64,000 bases of DNA from Helicobacter_J cappadocius (GTDB taxonomy: Bacteria; Campylobacterota; Campylobacteria; Campylobacterales; Helicobacteraceae): NCBI RefSeq assembly GCF_030686155.1, contig NZ_JAUPEV010000001.1, forward strand, positions 124,001 to 188,000, written 5' to 3'. How positions within the stretch are numbered: position 1 is the first letter of the stretch; every line of letters begins with the position of its first letter. Below are positions 34,810 to 43,247 of this stretch, in pieces. The translations under genes were made by a program, and so were the position numbers. Under the pieces are notes generated by a model. The model worked only from the letters and a program-made list of their open reading frames with translations, was not told the origin of the DNA and made no database searches.

Positions 34810-36009
34810 ATGAATGCTGTATTGCAAATAGGAGCTGGAGGCGTTGGAGGTGTGGTCGCCCATAAATTGGCTATGAATAGAGAGGTTTTTGGCAAGATTA
34901 TTTTAGCAAGCAGGACAATCAAAAAATGTGAAGAAATTGCAAAAAATATTGCCAAAAAAGGACATGGAGAGATTGTCTGTGAAACTGTAAATGCCGATAG
35001 TGTGAGTGAATTGGTAGCACTTATCAACAAATATAAACCTAAAGTCGTTATCAATGTCGCCCTTCCCTATCAAGATCTCACGATTATGCAAGCTTGTTTG
35101 GAAACAAAAACTCACTACCTAGACACCGCAAATTACGAACATCCAGATACTGCAAAATTTGAATACAAAGAACAATGGGCATTCAAAGATGCTTATAAAA
35201 AGGCAGGGATTTTTGGATTGCTTGGATCGGGCTTTGATCCTGGTGTTACAAATGTATTTTGTGCATACGCACAAAAGCATTACTTTGATGAAATCCACTC
35301 TATTGACATTCTTGATTGTAACGCCGGAGATCATGGTTATCCTTTTGCAACGAATTTTAATCCTGAAATCAATCTAAGAGAGGTCAGTTCAAATGGCAGA
35401 TATTGGGAAAATGGCAAATGGATAGAAACAAAACCTATGGAAATCAAACAAGTGTGGGGATATCCTCAAATCGGTGAAAAAGACTCGTATCTGCTTTATC
35501 ACGAAGAGCTTGAATCTTTGGTAAAAAATATCAAAGGTCTTAGGAGAATACGATTTTTTATGACTTTTTCAGAAAATTATCTCAACCATATGAGATGTCT
35601 GGAAAATGTAGGAATGTTGCGAATTGATGAAGTTGATCATAATGGACATAAAATCATTCCTATTCAATTCCTAAAAACACTTCTGCCAGATCCTGCTAGT
35701 CTTGCTGGTAGAACAAAAGGCAAAACAAATATTGGTTGTTATATGCAAGGAAGTAAAAATGGTAAGGAAAAAACCGTTTATATCTACAATGTCTGCGATC
35801 ATCAAACCTGCTATGAAGAAGTAAATGCTCAAGCTATAAGCTACACCACAGGAGTACCTGCAATGATTGGAGCAAAACTAATATGCGAAGAAAAATGGGG
35901 AATTCAATCTATAGGAGCAGGGGTTTTTAATATGGAAGAACTAAACCCTGATTTCTTTATGGAAGAACTAAATAAACAAGGACTTCCTTGGGAGATTATT
36001 GAAAAATAA
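34810..36009 (+). CDS. Carboxynorspermidine/carboxyspermidine dehydrogenase (saccharopine dehydrogenase-like)
   Basis: 399 residues. An N-terminal NAD(P) site VLQIGAGGVGGVVAHKLA is followed by the saccharopine dehydrogenase-like fold (LLGSGFDPGVTNVFCAYA, CNAGDHGYPFATNFNPEINLRE). The closest proteins I remember are the campylobacterote carboxyspermidine dehydrogenases, which condense aspartate semialdehyde with a diamine in the alternative spermidine pathway. The partner decarboxylase NspC is not in the window. AGGAG at five bases fixes the start. It has its own TATAAT and stands as a single gene. Confidence 0.85.
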   Translation: MNAVLQIGAGGVGGVVAHKLAMNREVFGKIILASRTIKKCEEIAKNIAKKGHGEIVCETVNADSVSELVALINKYKPKVVINVALPYQDLTIMQACLETKTHYLDTANYEHPDTAKFEYKEQWAFKDAYKKAGIFGLLGSGFDPGVTNVFCAYAQKHYFDEIHSIDILDCNAGDHGYPFATNFNPEINLREVSSNGRYWENGKWIETKPMEIKQVWGYPQIGEKDSYLLYHEELESLVKNIKGLRRIRFFMTFSENYLNHMRCLENVGMLRIDEVDHNGHKIIPIQFLKTLLPDPASLAGRTKGKTNIGCYMQGSKNGKEKTVYIYNVCDHQTCYEEVNAQAISYTTGVPAMIGAKLICEEKWGIQSIGAGVFNMEELNPDFFMEELNKQGLPWEIIEK

Positions 36010-36035
36010 TCTCCTCTTCTAGGACATTTAGGAAT

Positions 36036-37202
36036 TTATTGATAAATATATTCTTTTGTTAAAGGCAAATCGTTATTCACATTGTTTGTTAGCAATAGTT
36101 GAAATAAATCCACACTACCTACGCGAAATGCCGAAGCACAACTATTTAAATATAATCCCCACATACGAATAAATCTCTCATCGTATTTCTGGGATATTTT
36201 ATCCAAGTTTTCATTGAAATTTTTATACCAAATATCTAATGTTTTTGCGTAATGTATTCTCAAGCTCTCTGCCATTAAAAGATGGAAATCTGACTCGCTC
36301 ATAATAGAAATAACCTCTCTTAAAGATGGCAAATAACCGCCTGGAAAAATATATTTATCAATCCAAGCATTGGTATCTCCTTCAAAACAACACATAATTG
36401 AGTGTAGCAAAAACATCCCGCCGGGTTTTAAGACTTCTTTTACTTTCTTAAAATAAAGTGGAATATTAGCCTTGCCCACGTGTTCAAACATACCCACACT
36501 TACAACTTTATCAAATTGATACAAACTGCCATCTAAATCTTGATAATTCAAAAGCTTAATAGTTATCTTGTCTTCTAATCCTGCATCTTTAACCCTTTGA
36601 GTAGCTGCCTTGTATTGTTCCTCACTGATAGTTATACCCAATACATCTACCCCATAAGTCTGTGCCGCCCTAATAGAAAGCCATCCCCATCCACATCCTA
36701 TATCTAAAAGTTTTTCACCTTTTTTTAGGTCAAGTTTTTTGAGAGTATGATCAAGCTTTTGAAGTTGGGCTTGATGAAGCGAATCTTCAGGAGTCTTAAA
36801 ATAAGCACAAGAATAACTCCAAGTTTCATCAAGCCAAATTGAATAAAAATCATTTCCAAGATCATAATGGCTTGAAATATTTGATTTTTCTTTAGCACTG
36901 CTTTGCATAGGTTTTGCATTATCGTGTTTATGTAAATTATCATAATTGCCATGTAAATATAAAACCCTTGCGATCTCATCCATTGAACCTTCTATATCAA
37001 TGACTCCATCCATATATGCCTCTGCAACAGTTAAGGACATATCTTTTTTAATATCACTAAATTTCAGTGGTCTATTTATTTTGATTGTGAATTTGGGTGG
37101 ATTAGAGCCATTTGTAATTTTATCTCCATCCCAAAAAACAACAGCATAATCACCCATATTCCATTTCTTGAACGCCATTTTTAATATCATTTTTGAAAAC
37201 AT
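36036..37202 (-). CDS. cfa: Cyclopropane-fatty-acyl-phospholipid synthase
   Basis: 388 residues. N-terminal lipid-binding domain, then the SAM domain with KLLDIGCGWGWLSIRAAQ (motif I), SVGMFEHVG and FPGGYLPS, all standard for Cfa. It adds a methylene bridge to unsaturated phospholipid acyl chains, protecting the membrane from acid and other stress. AAGGTG serves as ribosome site. A TATAAT and a perfect 28-bp palindrome stand just upstream, so expression is probably controlled by a specific regulator. Confidence 0.95.
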   Translation of the reverse strand: MFSKMILKMAFKKWNMGDYAVVFWDGDKITNGSNPPKFTIKINRPLKFSDIKKDMSLTVAEAYMDGVIDIEGSMDEIARVLYLHGNYDNLHKHDNAKPMQSSAKEKSNISSHYDLGNDFYSIWLDETWSYSCAYFKTPEDSLHQAQLQKLDHTLKKLDLKKGEKLLDIGCGWGWLSIRAAQTYGVDVLGITISEEQYKAATQRVKDAGLEDKITIKLLNYQDLDGSLYQFDKVVSVGMFEHVGKANIPLYFKKVKEVLKPGGMFLLHSIMCCFEGDTNAWIDKYIFPGGYLPSLREVISIMSESDFHLLMAESLRIHYAKTLDIWYKNFNENLDKISQKYDERFIRMWGLYLNSCASAFRVGSVDLFQLLLTNNVNNDLPLTKEYIYQ

Positions 37203-37232
37203 TTCAAAGCACCTTGCATAACAAATTTGGAC

Positions 37233-37238
37233 TATTAT
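37233..37238 (-). promoter_or_regulatory. -10 box of cfa
   Basis: TATAAT on the minus strand, about 31-36 bases before the cfa ATG. The 28-bp palindrome begins six bases farther upstream and covers the -35 region. Confidence 0.5.
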
Positions 37239-37243
37239 AACAC

Positions 37244-37271
37244 TTTGAGTTTAAAGTACTTTAAACTCAAA
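37244..37271. promoter_or_regulatory. Perfect 28-bp palindrome in the cfa-alaS intergenic region
   Basis: The arms are TTTGAGTTTAAAGT and ACTTTAAACTCAAA with no spacer. It sits where the -35 of cfa should be and about 45 bases before the -10-like box of alaS. A protein operator is the simplest reading. A transcribed hairpin is possible only if transcription starts farther upstream. Confidence 0.65.
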
Positions 37272-37315
37272 CCAAAACACCGATTTATTACTCGTTAATT
37301 AAAGGCGATTTTTGA

Positions 37316-37321
37316 TAAAAT
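37316..37321 (+). promoter_or_regulatory. -10-like box of alaS
   Basis: TAAAAT preceded by TTTTTGA, 39-44 bases before the alaS ATG at 37360. A moderate match to TATAAT. Confidence 0.35.
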
Positions 37322-37359
37322 TTCAATTTTATATCTCAAGCCAAAAAACTGAGGAAAAA

Positions 37360-39933
37360 ATGAATACAGATATTCGAGATAAATTTTTAAATTTTTTCAA
37401 ATCAAAAGGTCATCAAATCTATGAAAGTATGCCTTTAGTGCCTGATGACGCTAGTTTGCTTTTTACCAACGCAGGAATGGTTCAATTCAAAGACATATTC
37501 ACCGGTAAAATCCCTACACCGACAACCCAAAGGGCAACATCCGCACAACTATGCATACGTGCTGGAGGAAAGCATAATGATTTAGAAAATGTGGGCTATA
37601 CAGCTAGACATCATACACTTTTTGAAATGTTAGGAAATTTTTCTTTTGGAGATTATTTTAAAAAAGATGCAATTGCTTATGCTTGGGAATTTGTAACTAA
37701 AGAACTCGGATTTTCTAAAGATGTTTTGTATGTCACTGTGCATCAAGATGATGATGAGGCCTTCAATTTATGGAGTGAACACATTGATATTGACAGAATC
37801 AAGAAGATGGGGGATAAAGACAACTTTTGGCAGATGGGAGATACGGGTCCTTGCGGTCCTTGTAGTGAAATTTTTGTGGATCAAGGAGAAGAATTTTTTC
37901 ACTCACAAGAGGATTATTTTGGAGGTGATGGGGATAGATTTTTGGAGATTTGGAATCTTGTGTTTATGCAATATGAAAGAAGTGCTGATGGAAAACTCCA
38001 CCCACTTCCCAAACCTAGTATTGATACAGGAATGGGACTAGAAAGGGTTCAAGCACTTTTAGAAGGCAAAAGAAGCAATTTTGATTCTTCTATATTTATG
38101 CCATTGATTCAAGAGGTTTGCAAAATTACAAACCAAGCATACAGCTATGAAAGTGGCGCAAGTTTTCGTGTGATTGCCGATCACGCTAGAGCAGTAGCTT
38201 TTTTACTTGCACAAGGAGTGAATTTTGACAAAGAAGGCAGAGGTTATGTCTTGCGCAGGATTCTAAGAAGAGCTGTTCGTCACGGATATTTGCTTGGTTT
38301 GAATCAACCCTTTTTATACCATATCGTAGAAAAAGTATGCGATCAGATGGGGGGGCATTATCACTATCTCACACAAAAAAAACAAGCTATCTCACAACAG
38401 TGCAAGAACGAAGAAACAAGATTTTTTGAAACCATTGAATCAGGAATGGAAATGTTCAAAAAAGAACTTGAATCCCTTCCAAAAAATACTCCATTTAGCG
38501 GTGAAGTAGCCTTCAAGCTTTATGATACTTATGGTTTTCCGCTTGATCTCACACAAGATATGCTTAGGGATAAAAAAATAGCGATTGACATGGAAAAATT
38601 CGAATCTTGTATGCAAGAACAAAAAAAACGTGCTAAAGCTTCTTGGAAGGGTAGCGGGGATGAAATCAAAAATGGAGATTTTATAGAATTGTTAAATAGA
38701 TTTGGTTCAAACCAATTTAACGGTTATGAGTACTCTAATTTTAGCAGTAAAGTTTTAGCATTGCTTGATGAAAACTACAAAGAAGTAAAAGAGCTTAACA
38801 ATAGCGGCTACATCCTCTTTGAAACTACTCCATTATATCCTGAATCTGGAGGAGCAATAGGCGATAGAGGGGAGCTCTATAGAGGGGAGAAAAAAATAGC
38901 TGATGTTTTAGATACTAAAAAATACTTTGGCTTAAATATTTCTCAAATACATGCGCTAGACACGATAAAAGTCAATGAAATACTAGATATTGTTGTAAGT
39001 TCTCTTCGAGATGAAATAAGCAAACACCACAGTGCAACGCATCTTTTGCACGCAAGTTTGAGGAAAATATTAGGATCACATGTTTCTCAAGCTGGAAGTC
39101 TAGTAGAAGCAACTCGATTGAGATTTGATTTTTCTCACCCCAAAGCACTTAGTACTGAAGAACTTGAAATCATTCAAGAAGAGGTAAATCGTCTCATACT
39201 TAAAGGTATTGAAACAAAAACTGAACTTCTACCCATACAAGAAGCAAAATCAAAAGGGGCAATGGCACTTTTTGGCGAAAAATATGGTGATATTGTCAGA
39301 GTTATCAGTTTTGATGAAGATTCTTGCGAATTCTGCGGAGGAATCCATATAAAAAACACTGCCAACATAGGAAGTTTTTATATCACTAAAGAATCTGGGG
39401 TGAGTAGCGGAGTTAGAAGGATTGAAGCTGTGTGCGGGAGAGCTGGGTATGAATGGGGAAAAAACGCACTGAAAACACTTGAAAATGCAAGAGGAGTATT
39501 AAAAAATCAAGATATTGATGCAGGAATATTAAAACTCAAAGAGCAGATAAAAGAACTCAAAGAAAAAATTTCTAAATCAAGCTCTGTTGTAGATTTAAAA
39601 CCTATTGAGCAAATAAAGGGTGTAAATATTATTATTGAAAAAATCCAATCAGGAAACATCAAAGAAATAATCGATATTGCAAAAAACAATAATGACAAAA
39701 TAGCTATCCTCTTACTTCAAGAAGAGTACGGGAAAATCTCCCTAGCTTGTGGAGTTAAAAATGCTCCTTTAAAAGCTGGTGAATGGATAAAAGGGGTTGC
39801 TAATATTATGCAAGGACAAGGTGGCGGAAGAGATGATTTTGCCACTGCAGCAGGCAAAGATATTGACAAGATAAAAGAAGCACTCAAATTCGCTCAAGAT
39901 TTTGCAAGAGAAAAGATCGAGGAAAGAGATTGA
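37360..39933 (+). CDS. alaS: Alanyl-tRNA synthetase
   Basis: 857 residues from ATG 37360-37362 with GAGG at good spacing. A longer TTG-started frame from 37312 begins inside the promoter. The N-terminal class II core starts IRDKFLNFFKSKGHQIY. The editing domain has the zinc-binding HSATHLLHASLR and SCEFCGGIH blocks (about 565-690). A C-terminal coiled coil and DHHA1-like domain end in GQGGGRDDFATAAG. It charges tRNA(Ala) and clears mischarged serine or glycine. Its stop overlaps the maf start. Confidence 0.97.
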   Translation: MNTDIRDKFLNFFKSKGHQIYESMPLVPDDASLLFTNAGMVQFKDIFTGKIPTPTTQRATSAQLCIRAGGKHNDLENVGYTARHHTLFEMLGNFSFGDYFKKDAIAYAWEFVTKELGFSKDVLYVTVHQDDDEAFNLWSEHIDIDRIKKMGDKDNFWQMGDTGPCGPCSEIFVDQGEEFFHSQEDYFGGDGDRFLEIWNLVFMQYERSADGKLHPLPKPSIDTGMGLERVQALLEGKRSNFDSSIFMPLIQEVCKITNQAYSYESGASFRVIADHARAVAFLLAQGVNFDKEGRGYVLRRILRRAVRHGYLLGLNQPFLYHIVEKVCDQMGGHYHYLTQKKQAISQQCKNEETRFFETIESGMEMFKKELESLPKNTPFSGEVAFKLYDTYGFPLDLTQDMLRDKKIAIDMEKFESCMQEQKKRAKASWKGSGDEIKNGDFIELLNRFGSNQFNGYEYSNFSSKVLALLDENYKEVKELNNSGYILFETTPLYPESGGAIGDRGELYRGEKKIADVLDTKKYFGLNISQIHALDTIKVNEILDIVVSSLRDEISKHHSATHLLHASLRKILGSHVSQAGSLVEATRLRFDFSHPKALSTEELEIIQEEVNRLILKGIETKTELLPIQEAKSKGAMALFGEKYGDIVRVISFDEDSCEFCGGIHIKNTANIGSFYITKESGVSSGVRRIEAVCGRAGYEWGKNALKTLENARGVLKNQDIDAGILKLKEQIKELKEKISKSSSVVDLKPIEQIKGVNIIIEKIQSGNIKEIIDIAKNNNDKIAILLLQEEYGKISLACGVKNAPLKAGEWIKGVANIMQGQGGGRDDFATAAGKDIDKIKEALKFAQDFAREKIEERD

Positions 39934-40481
39934 TTGTTTTAGCTTCTTCTTCTCTTGTGAGGGCAAGATTGTTAGAAAAATTTGGGGTTGATTTTATACA
40001 AAAACCGGTTGATTTTGATGAAAATACCATTTACACCAAAAACCCTAAAGAATTTGCTTATCAAGCAACACTTGGAAAATTTAAAACAGCTATTGAAACA
40101 TTGGGGATTAAAACTCCCTTGCTATGTGCTGATACAGTTATTAATACAGAAGGGATTTTACAAAGAAAAGCTGTGAATATTGATGATGCTAAAGCTATCT
40201 TAAGCCTACAAAATGGCAAAAATATTGAAGTATTAACCTGTATGATGTATAAATCTGAAAAATTAGAATTTATTGATATTTCATCCACTCAATACAAACT
40301 AGCTACTTTTAATATCAAAGCTCTTCAAAGGTATCTAGATTCTAAAAAATGGGAAGGAAAAGCTGGGTGTGTTATGATAGAAGGATTTCATAAAGACTAT
40401 ATTATTAGTCAAAAAGGGCTAGAAAGCACAGCTTTGGGTTTAAGTGTGGAAAAAATATTACCATTTTTAGGACTTATATGA
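39930..40481 (+). CDS. maf: Maf-like nucleotide pyrophosphatase
   Basis: 183 residues from TTG 39930-39932, which overlaps the alaS stop (TTGA) with GAGG upstream. The N-terminal LASSSLVRARLLEKFGV is the Maf phosphate loop, and CADTVINTEG holds the catalytic Asp. These enzymes hydrolyse non-canonical or modified nucleotides to monophosphates. The C-terminal WEGKAGCVMIEG block is diverged from the common YxGKAGAYxIQG. H. pylori has the same alaS-maf pair. Confidence 0.88.
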   Translation: MIVLASSSLVRARLLEKFGVDFIQKPVDFDENTIYTKNPKEFAYQATLGKFKTAIETLGIKTPLLCADTVINTEGILQRKAVNIDDAKAILSLQNGKNIEVLTCMMYKSEKLEFIDISSTQYKLATFNIKALQRYLDSKKWEGKAGCVMIEGFHKDYIISQKGLESTALGLSVEKILPFLGLI

Positions 40482-40699
40482 ACACAAGTATTTTAATTGT
40501 AATGCTTGTTACCTCAATTATAATAGGTTTTTTGGGTCTTTTGGCATTTTTATGGGGTCTAAAAACAGGGCAATTTGATGATGAAAAAAAAATGATGGAA
40601 GGTGTTTTGTTTGATGGTGTTGATGATTTAAACGAAGCAGCAAAAAAAGAACAAAAACAAAAAAACATTAAAAGGAGCAAAAATGAACAAAATTTATGA
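40478..40699 (+). CDS. ccoS: cbb3-type oxidase assembly protein CcoS
   Basis: 73 residues with one N-terminal span (ILIVMLVTSIIIGFLGLLAFLWGLKTGQFDD) and a basic tail. The LWGLKTGQFDD segment right after the span is the CcoS hallmark. CcoS is needed to insert cofactors into CcoN. It starts ATGA on the maf stop and overlaps the following flavoprotein by 17 bases. With ccoI (27584-29971) it is the second oxidase maturation factor found outside the ccoNOQP operon. Confidence 0.88.
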   Translation: MNTSILIVMLVTSIIIGFLGLLAFLWGLKTGQFDDEKKMMEGVLFDGVDDLNEAAKKEQKQKNIKRSKNEQNL

Positions 40700-41642
40700 T
40701 GTAGCTATCATTGGTGCAGGACCAGGCGGAATCGCTTCAGCCATTGAAAGCGTCGTTATTGGGATTAAAGATACGATTATGTTTGAAAAAGGCGAGGAAC
40801 ACTCTATGACCATTCGCAAATTCTACAAAGATAACAAACGCGTAGATAAAGATTATAAAGGACAAAAAGTAGAGCTGAATGGAAATATATTTTTTGATGA
40901 TGGAACCAAAGAGAGTACCCTAGAACTATTTAGTGAAATACTCAAGAATCACAATATTGAAACTCACTTTAAAACAGAAATCGAATCCATCAAACAAAAT
41001 CCCGATGGATTTTTACTGACTACTACAGACAATAAAGCTTATAATGCTAAATATATCGTAATCTCTATAGGAAAAATGGGACAACCCAACAAACCTGCAT
41101 ACAAAATACCAATCACATTACTAAAAAAAGTTTCCTATAACATTAATGATTGCAAAGAAGGTGAGAAAATTCTAGTAGTGGGAGGAGGAAACTCCGCTGT
41201 TGAATACGCTTGTTATCTTGCAACCATCACAGATACAACCCTCAATTATCGACGCACAGAATTTACACGTATTAATGATTCTAATGCCCAAAACTTAAAA
41301 GAAGTTCTCCAAGAAGGAAAACTCAAATCAAAATTTGGAATCGATATTGAAAGTCTTGAAGATGAAAATGGAAAAATCAAAGCTAATTTCAATGATGGTA
41401 GCTGCGAGACTTTTGATAAGGTGGTCTATGCTATCGGAGGAGTTGCTCCTGTAGATTTTTTAAAAAAATGTGGCATTACACTAGATGAAAACAATATTCC
41501 TATCTGTAATGACAAACTAGAGAGTTCAATCAAAAATCTGTTTGTAGCTGGAGATATTTTATTTAAATCTGGAGGATCTATTGCTACTGCACTCAATCAT
41601 GGGCATCAAATAATCAAAGAAATCAAAAGCAGAATGTCCTAA
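40683..41642 (+). CDS. FAD/NAD(P)-dependent oxidoreductase (thioredoxin-reductase-like, no CxxC)
   Basis: 319 residues. The FAD site is IIGAGPGGIASAIES at the start, the second dinucleotide site is ILVVGGGNSAVEYACYL (about 162-178), and NLFVAGDILFKSGGSIATALNHG is the C-terminal FAD signature. The redox CxxC of true thioredoxin reductase is absent, so it is a YpdA/TrxR2-type reductase, or a ferredoxin reductase-like enzyme, with unknown partner. H. pylori has an equivalent next to ccoS (TrxR2, from memory). AAAGGAG fixes the ATG. Confidence 0.82.
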   Translation: MNKIYDVAIIGAGPGGIASAIESVVIGIKDTIMFEKGEEHSMTIRKFYKDNKRVDKDYKGQKVELNGNIFFDDGTKESTLELFSEILKNHNIETHFKTEIESIKQNPDGFLLTTTDNKAYNAKYIVISIGKMGQPNKPAYKIPITLLKKVSYNINDCKEGEKILVVGGGNSAVEYACYLATITDTTLNYRRTEFTRINDSNAQNLKEVLQEGKLKSKFGIDIESLEDENGKIKANFNDGSCETFDKVVYAIGGVAPVDFLKKCGITLDENNIPICNDKLESSIKNLFVAGDILFKSGGSIATALNHGHQIIKEIKSRMS

Positions 41643-41725
41643 TTCATTGGAATATTCTGCTTAAAAAGATTGTTAATAAATTTATAAGTATTTTATTCAG
41701 AAAAATATCCTAAAATAATCTCGTA

Positions 41726-41731
41726 TATAAT
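41726..41731 (+). promoter_or_regulatory. -10 box of the DUF465 gene
   Basis: TATAAT preceded by TCGTA, 17-22 bases before the ATG, leaving a leader of about 10 bases with a very strong AGGAGGT ribosome site. Confidence 0.45.
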
Positions 41732-41747
41732 TTTATAGGAGGTCAAG

Positions 41748-41972
41748 ATGTTTCACGAATACCGAGATGAAATCTCCGCCTTAAAGGCAAAAAATGCTCA
41801 TTTTGAAAAAATATTTGAAGAGCATAACGAATTAGATAAAAAAGTAACGAATGCTGAAAATGGTCTCAATCCCTTATCTGATATTGAATTAGACAAACTA
41901 AAAAAGCAAAAACTCAAACTCAAAGATGAAGTTTATGCAATGATCATGGAATATCGAAAAAATAGCCATTAA
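41748..41972 (+). CDS. DUF465 (YdcH-like) small protein
   Basis: 74 residues, highly charged and helical. The start FHEYRDEISALKAKNAHFEKIFEEHNELDKKV and the LKKQKLKLKDEVYAMI end match the DUF465 pattern. Strong AGGAGG ribosome site and own TATAAT suggest high expression. Function is unknown. It is the last plus-strand gene before a hairpin shared with the convergent gene (41980-42010). Confidence 0.8.
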   Translation: MFHEYRDEISALKAKNAHFEKIFEEHNELDKKVTNAENGLNPLSDIELDKLKKQKLKLKDEVYAMIMEYRKNSH

Positions 41973-41979
41973 AAATAAT

Positions 41980-42010
41980 TTTTGAGGGTTAGAACTATTT
42001 GCCCTCAAAA
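41980..42010. terminator. Hairpin between convergent DUF465 and ThiD2-like genes
   Basis: TTTTGAGGG pairs with CCCTCAAAA around a 13-base loop. On the minus strand the second arm is followed by ATTATTTTT, giving a weak terminator for the ThiD2-like gene whose stop lies in the loop. Confidence 0.45.
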
Positions 42011-42429
42011 TACTTCAAGATAAATTTCTTCTCAAGTTCGTAAAGTTCATACCTAATGCATTTAAAAACTTCACTTTCTCCAAATTCAAACAATTCTCTA
42101 TGCTTAAGATATTCTTCTAGCACTCTTGAACTTTCCTGTGCTCGTTTGAAATTTGCTAGTACTATTTTAGATAATTCATCACGGTTAATTTCCGAAGAAA
42201 TGGTTTTTTTTAAGACATCTTGTATGCTATCGCGATGACGAAGTAAAGAATTGAAGTTTTTTAGTTTGGCTTTATGTCGTAGATTCTTTAAACTTAAGGC
42301 AATATCTTCATCGTTGTGAAGATACCTAGCAGTATCTTCAACAACTCTTATTCCCTCTTTTAGACGGTTAAGGTTCGCATCAAGGATTCTATAAACTCCC
42401 TTAGTCGTCTCTTCCACCAAATAATCCAA
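41995..42429 (-). CDS. ThiD2-like protein (thiamine-phosphate synthase N-terminal domain, standalone)
   Basis: Up to 144 residues. The start VYRILDANLNRLKEGIRVVEDTARYL, followed by LKNLRHKAK and a helical rest with RAQESSRVLEEYLK, matches the helical domain found in front of ThiE in several bacteria and named ThiD2. No ThiE half is present here. The start is uncertain: TTG 42429, TTG 42420 or GTG 42417; the last has GGA at a fair distance. It overlaps the end of the BI-1 gene. A role in pyrimidine phosphorylation for thiamine is a family-based guess. Confidence 0.65.
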   Translation of the reverse strand: MDYLVEETTKGVYRILDANLNRLKEGIRVVEDTARYLHNDEDIALSLKNLRHKAKLKNFNSLLRHRDSIQDVLKKTISSEINRDELSKIVLANFKRAQESSRVLEEYLKHRELFEFGESEVFKCIRYELYELEKKFILKYFEGK

Positions 42430-43096
42430 TAAGTTGCAAAATAGAAATAAAGATATTTAAAAAATCCAAATACAAACTAACAGCAGCATCTACTGGACTA
42501 TCATATCTCCCTCTGACCATATTTTGAGTGTCATAAGCCACATAAACACTAAACAACACAGCACAAGCACCTGCGATGACTGCTTGAAAAATAGGTGAAC
42601 CTAAGAAAATATTTACCAGCGAACAGACCACAACAACAATCAAAGCTATAAAAAGCATTTTTCCCATATTCGCCAAATCAGATTTAGTTTTAAGTGCAAA
42701 AATACTCATCACACCAAAAATAATGGTGGTCATTCCTAAAGCCTGCCAAATAGCTCCAGCCCCAGCTCTAGCAATCACATATCCCAAAAGTGGAACTAAA
42801 GTAACCCCTGACAAAAATGTGAAAATAAAGAGCATCATCACATTCAATCCAGGCTTACTCTTAGAAAACATCAAGCCAAACAAAGCTGCAAACTCAGCAA
42901 TAAAAATTGCCCACTTATAAGCAATCACAGCTTCGAAATAACTAAACCCTACCAAAGCTCCAATCGTTGCAAAAAGCAAACTAGCGGCAAAAAATTTATA
43001 AGTTGTTTTTACAAAACCCACCAATGCTGTATCGCTCATTACATTGGCATACTCTTGAGTTCTGCTATTCATATAATTTCTATCATATAGTCCCAT
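42401..43096 (-). CDS. Bax inhibitor-1 family membrane protein
   Basis: 231 residues with seven spans. The N-terminus SRTQEYANVMSDTALVGFVKTTYKFFAASL and the FSVYVAYDTQNMVRG motif near the end are diagnostic for the BI-1/YccA family, which includes calcium-leak proteins and FtsH regulators. The gene is divergent from gap, an arrangement also seen in H. pylori. AAGGGG precedes the ATG. Confidence 0.88.
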   Translation of the reverse strand: MGLYDRNYMNSRTQEYANVMSDTALVGFVKTTYKFFAASLLFATIGALVGFSYFEAVIAYKWAIFIAEFAALFGLMFSKSKPGLNVMMLFIFTFLSGVTLVPLLGYVIARAGAGAIWQALGMTTIIFGVMSIFALKTKSDLANMGKMLFIALIVVVVCSLVNIFLGSPIFQAVIAGACAVLFSVYVAYDTQNMVRGRYDSPVDAAVSLYLDFLNIFISILQLIGLFGGRDD

Positions 43097-43201
43097 ATCT
43101 AACCCCTTTTTTTGGTTTTACGAAAATGACGCTCAAATACTACTCTTTTTGTGTCAAGAAATTGTAAATTGAAATAAATCGCTTTTTATGAAACTATAAG
43201 A

Positions 43202-43207
43202 TAAAAT
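43202..43207 (+). promoter_or_regulatory. -10-like box of gap
   Basis: TAAAAT in GATAAAATAAT, 41-46 bases before the gap ATG at 43248. Confidence 0.35.
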
Positions 43208-43247
43208 AATAGAAATATTTTATAGGCATTTGAAGGGAACTGAACTT

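Noticed and set aside
37312..37359. Longer TTG-started form of AlaS
   Set aside because: It begins within the presumed promoter and has no ribosome site. The ATG at 37360 has GAGG and begins the conserved domain.
38349..38355. Run of seven G inside alaS, a possible phase-variation tract
   Set aside because: It is short, in frame, and lies in an essential gene, so switching would be lethal. The G run is explained by Met-Gly-Gly codons.
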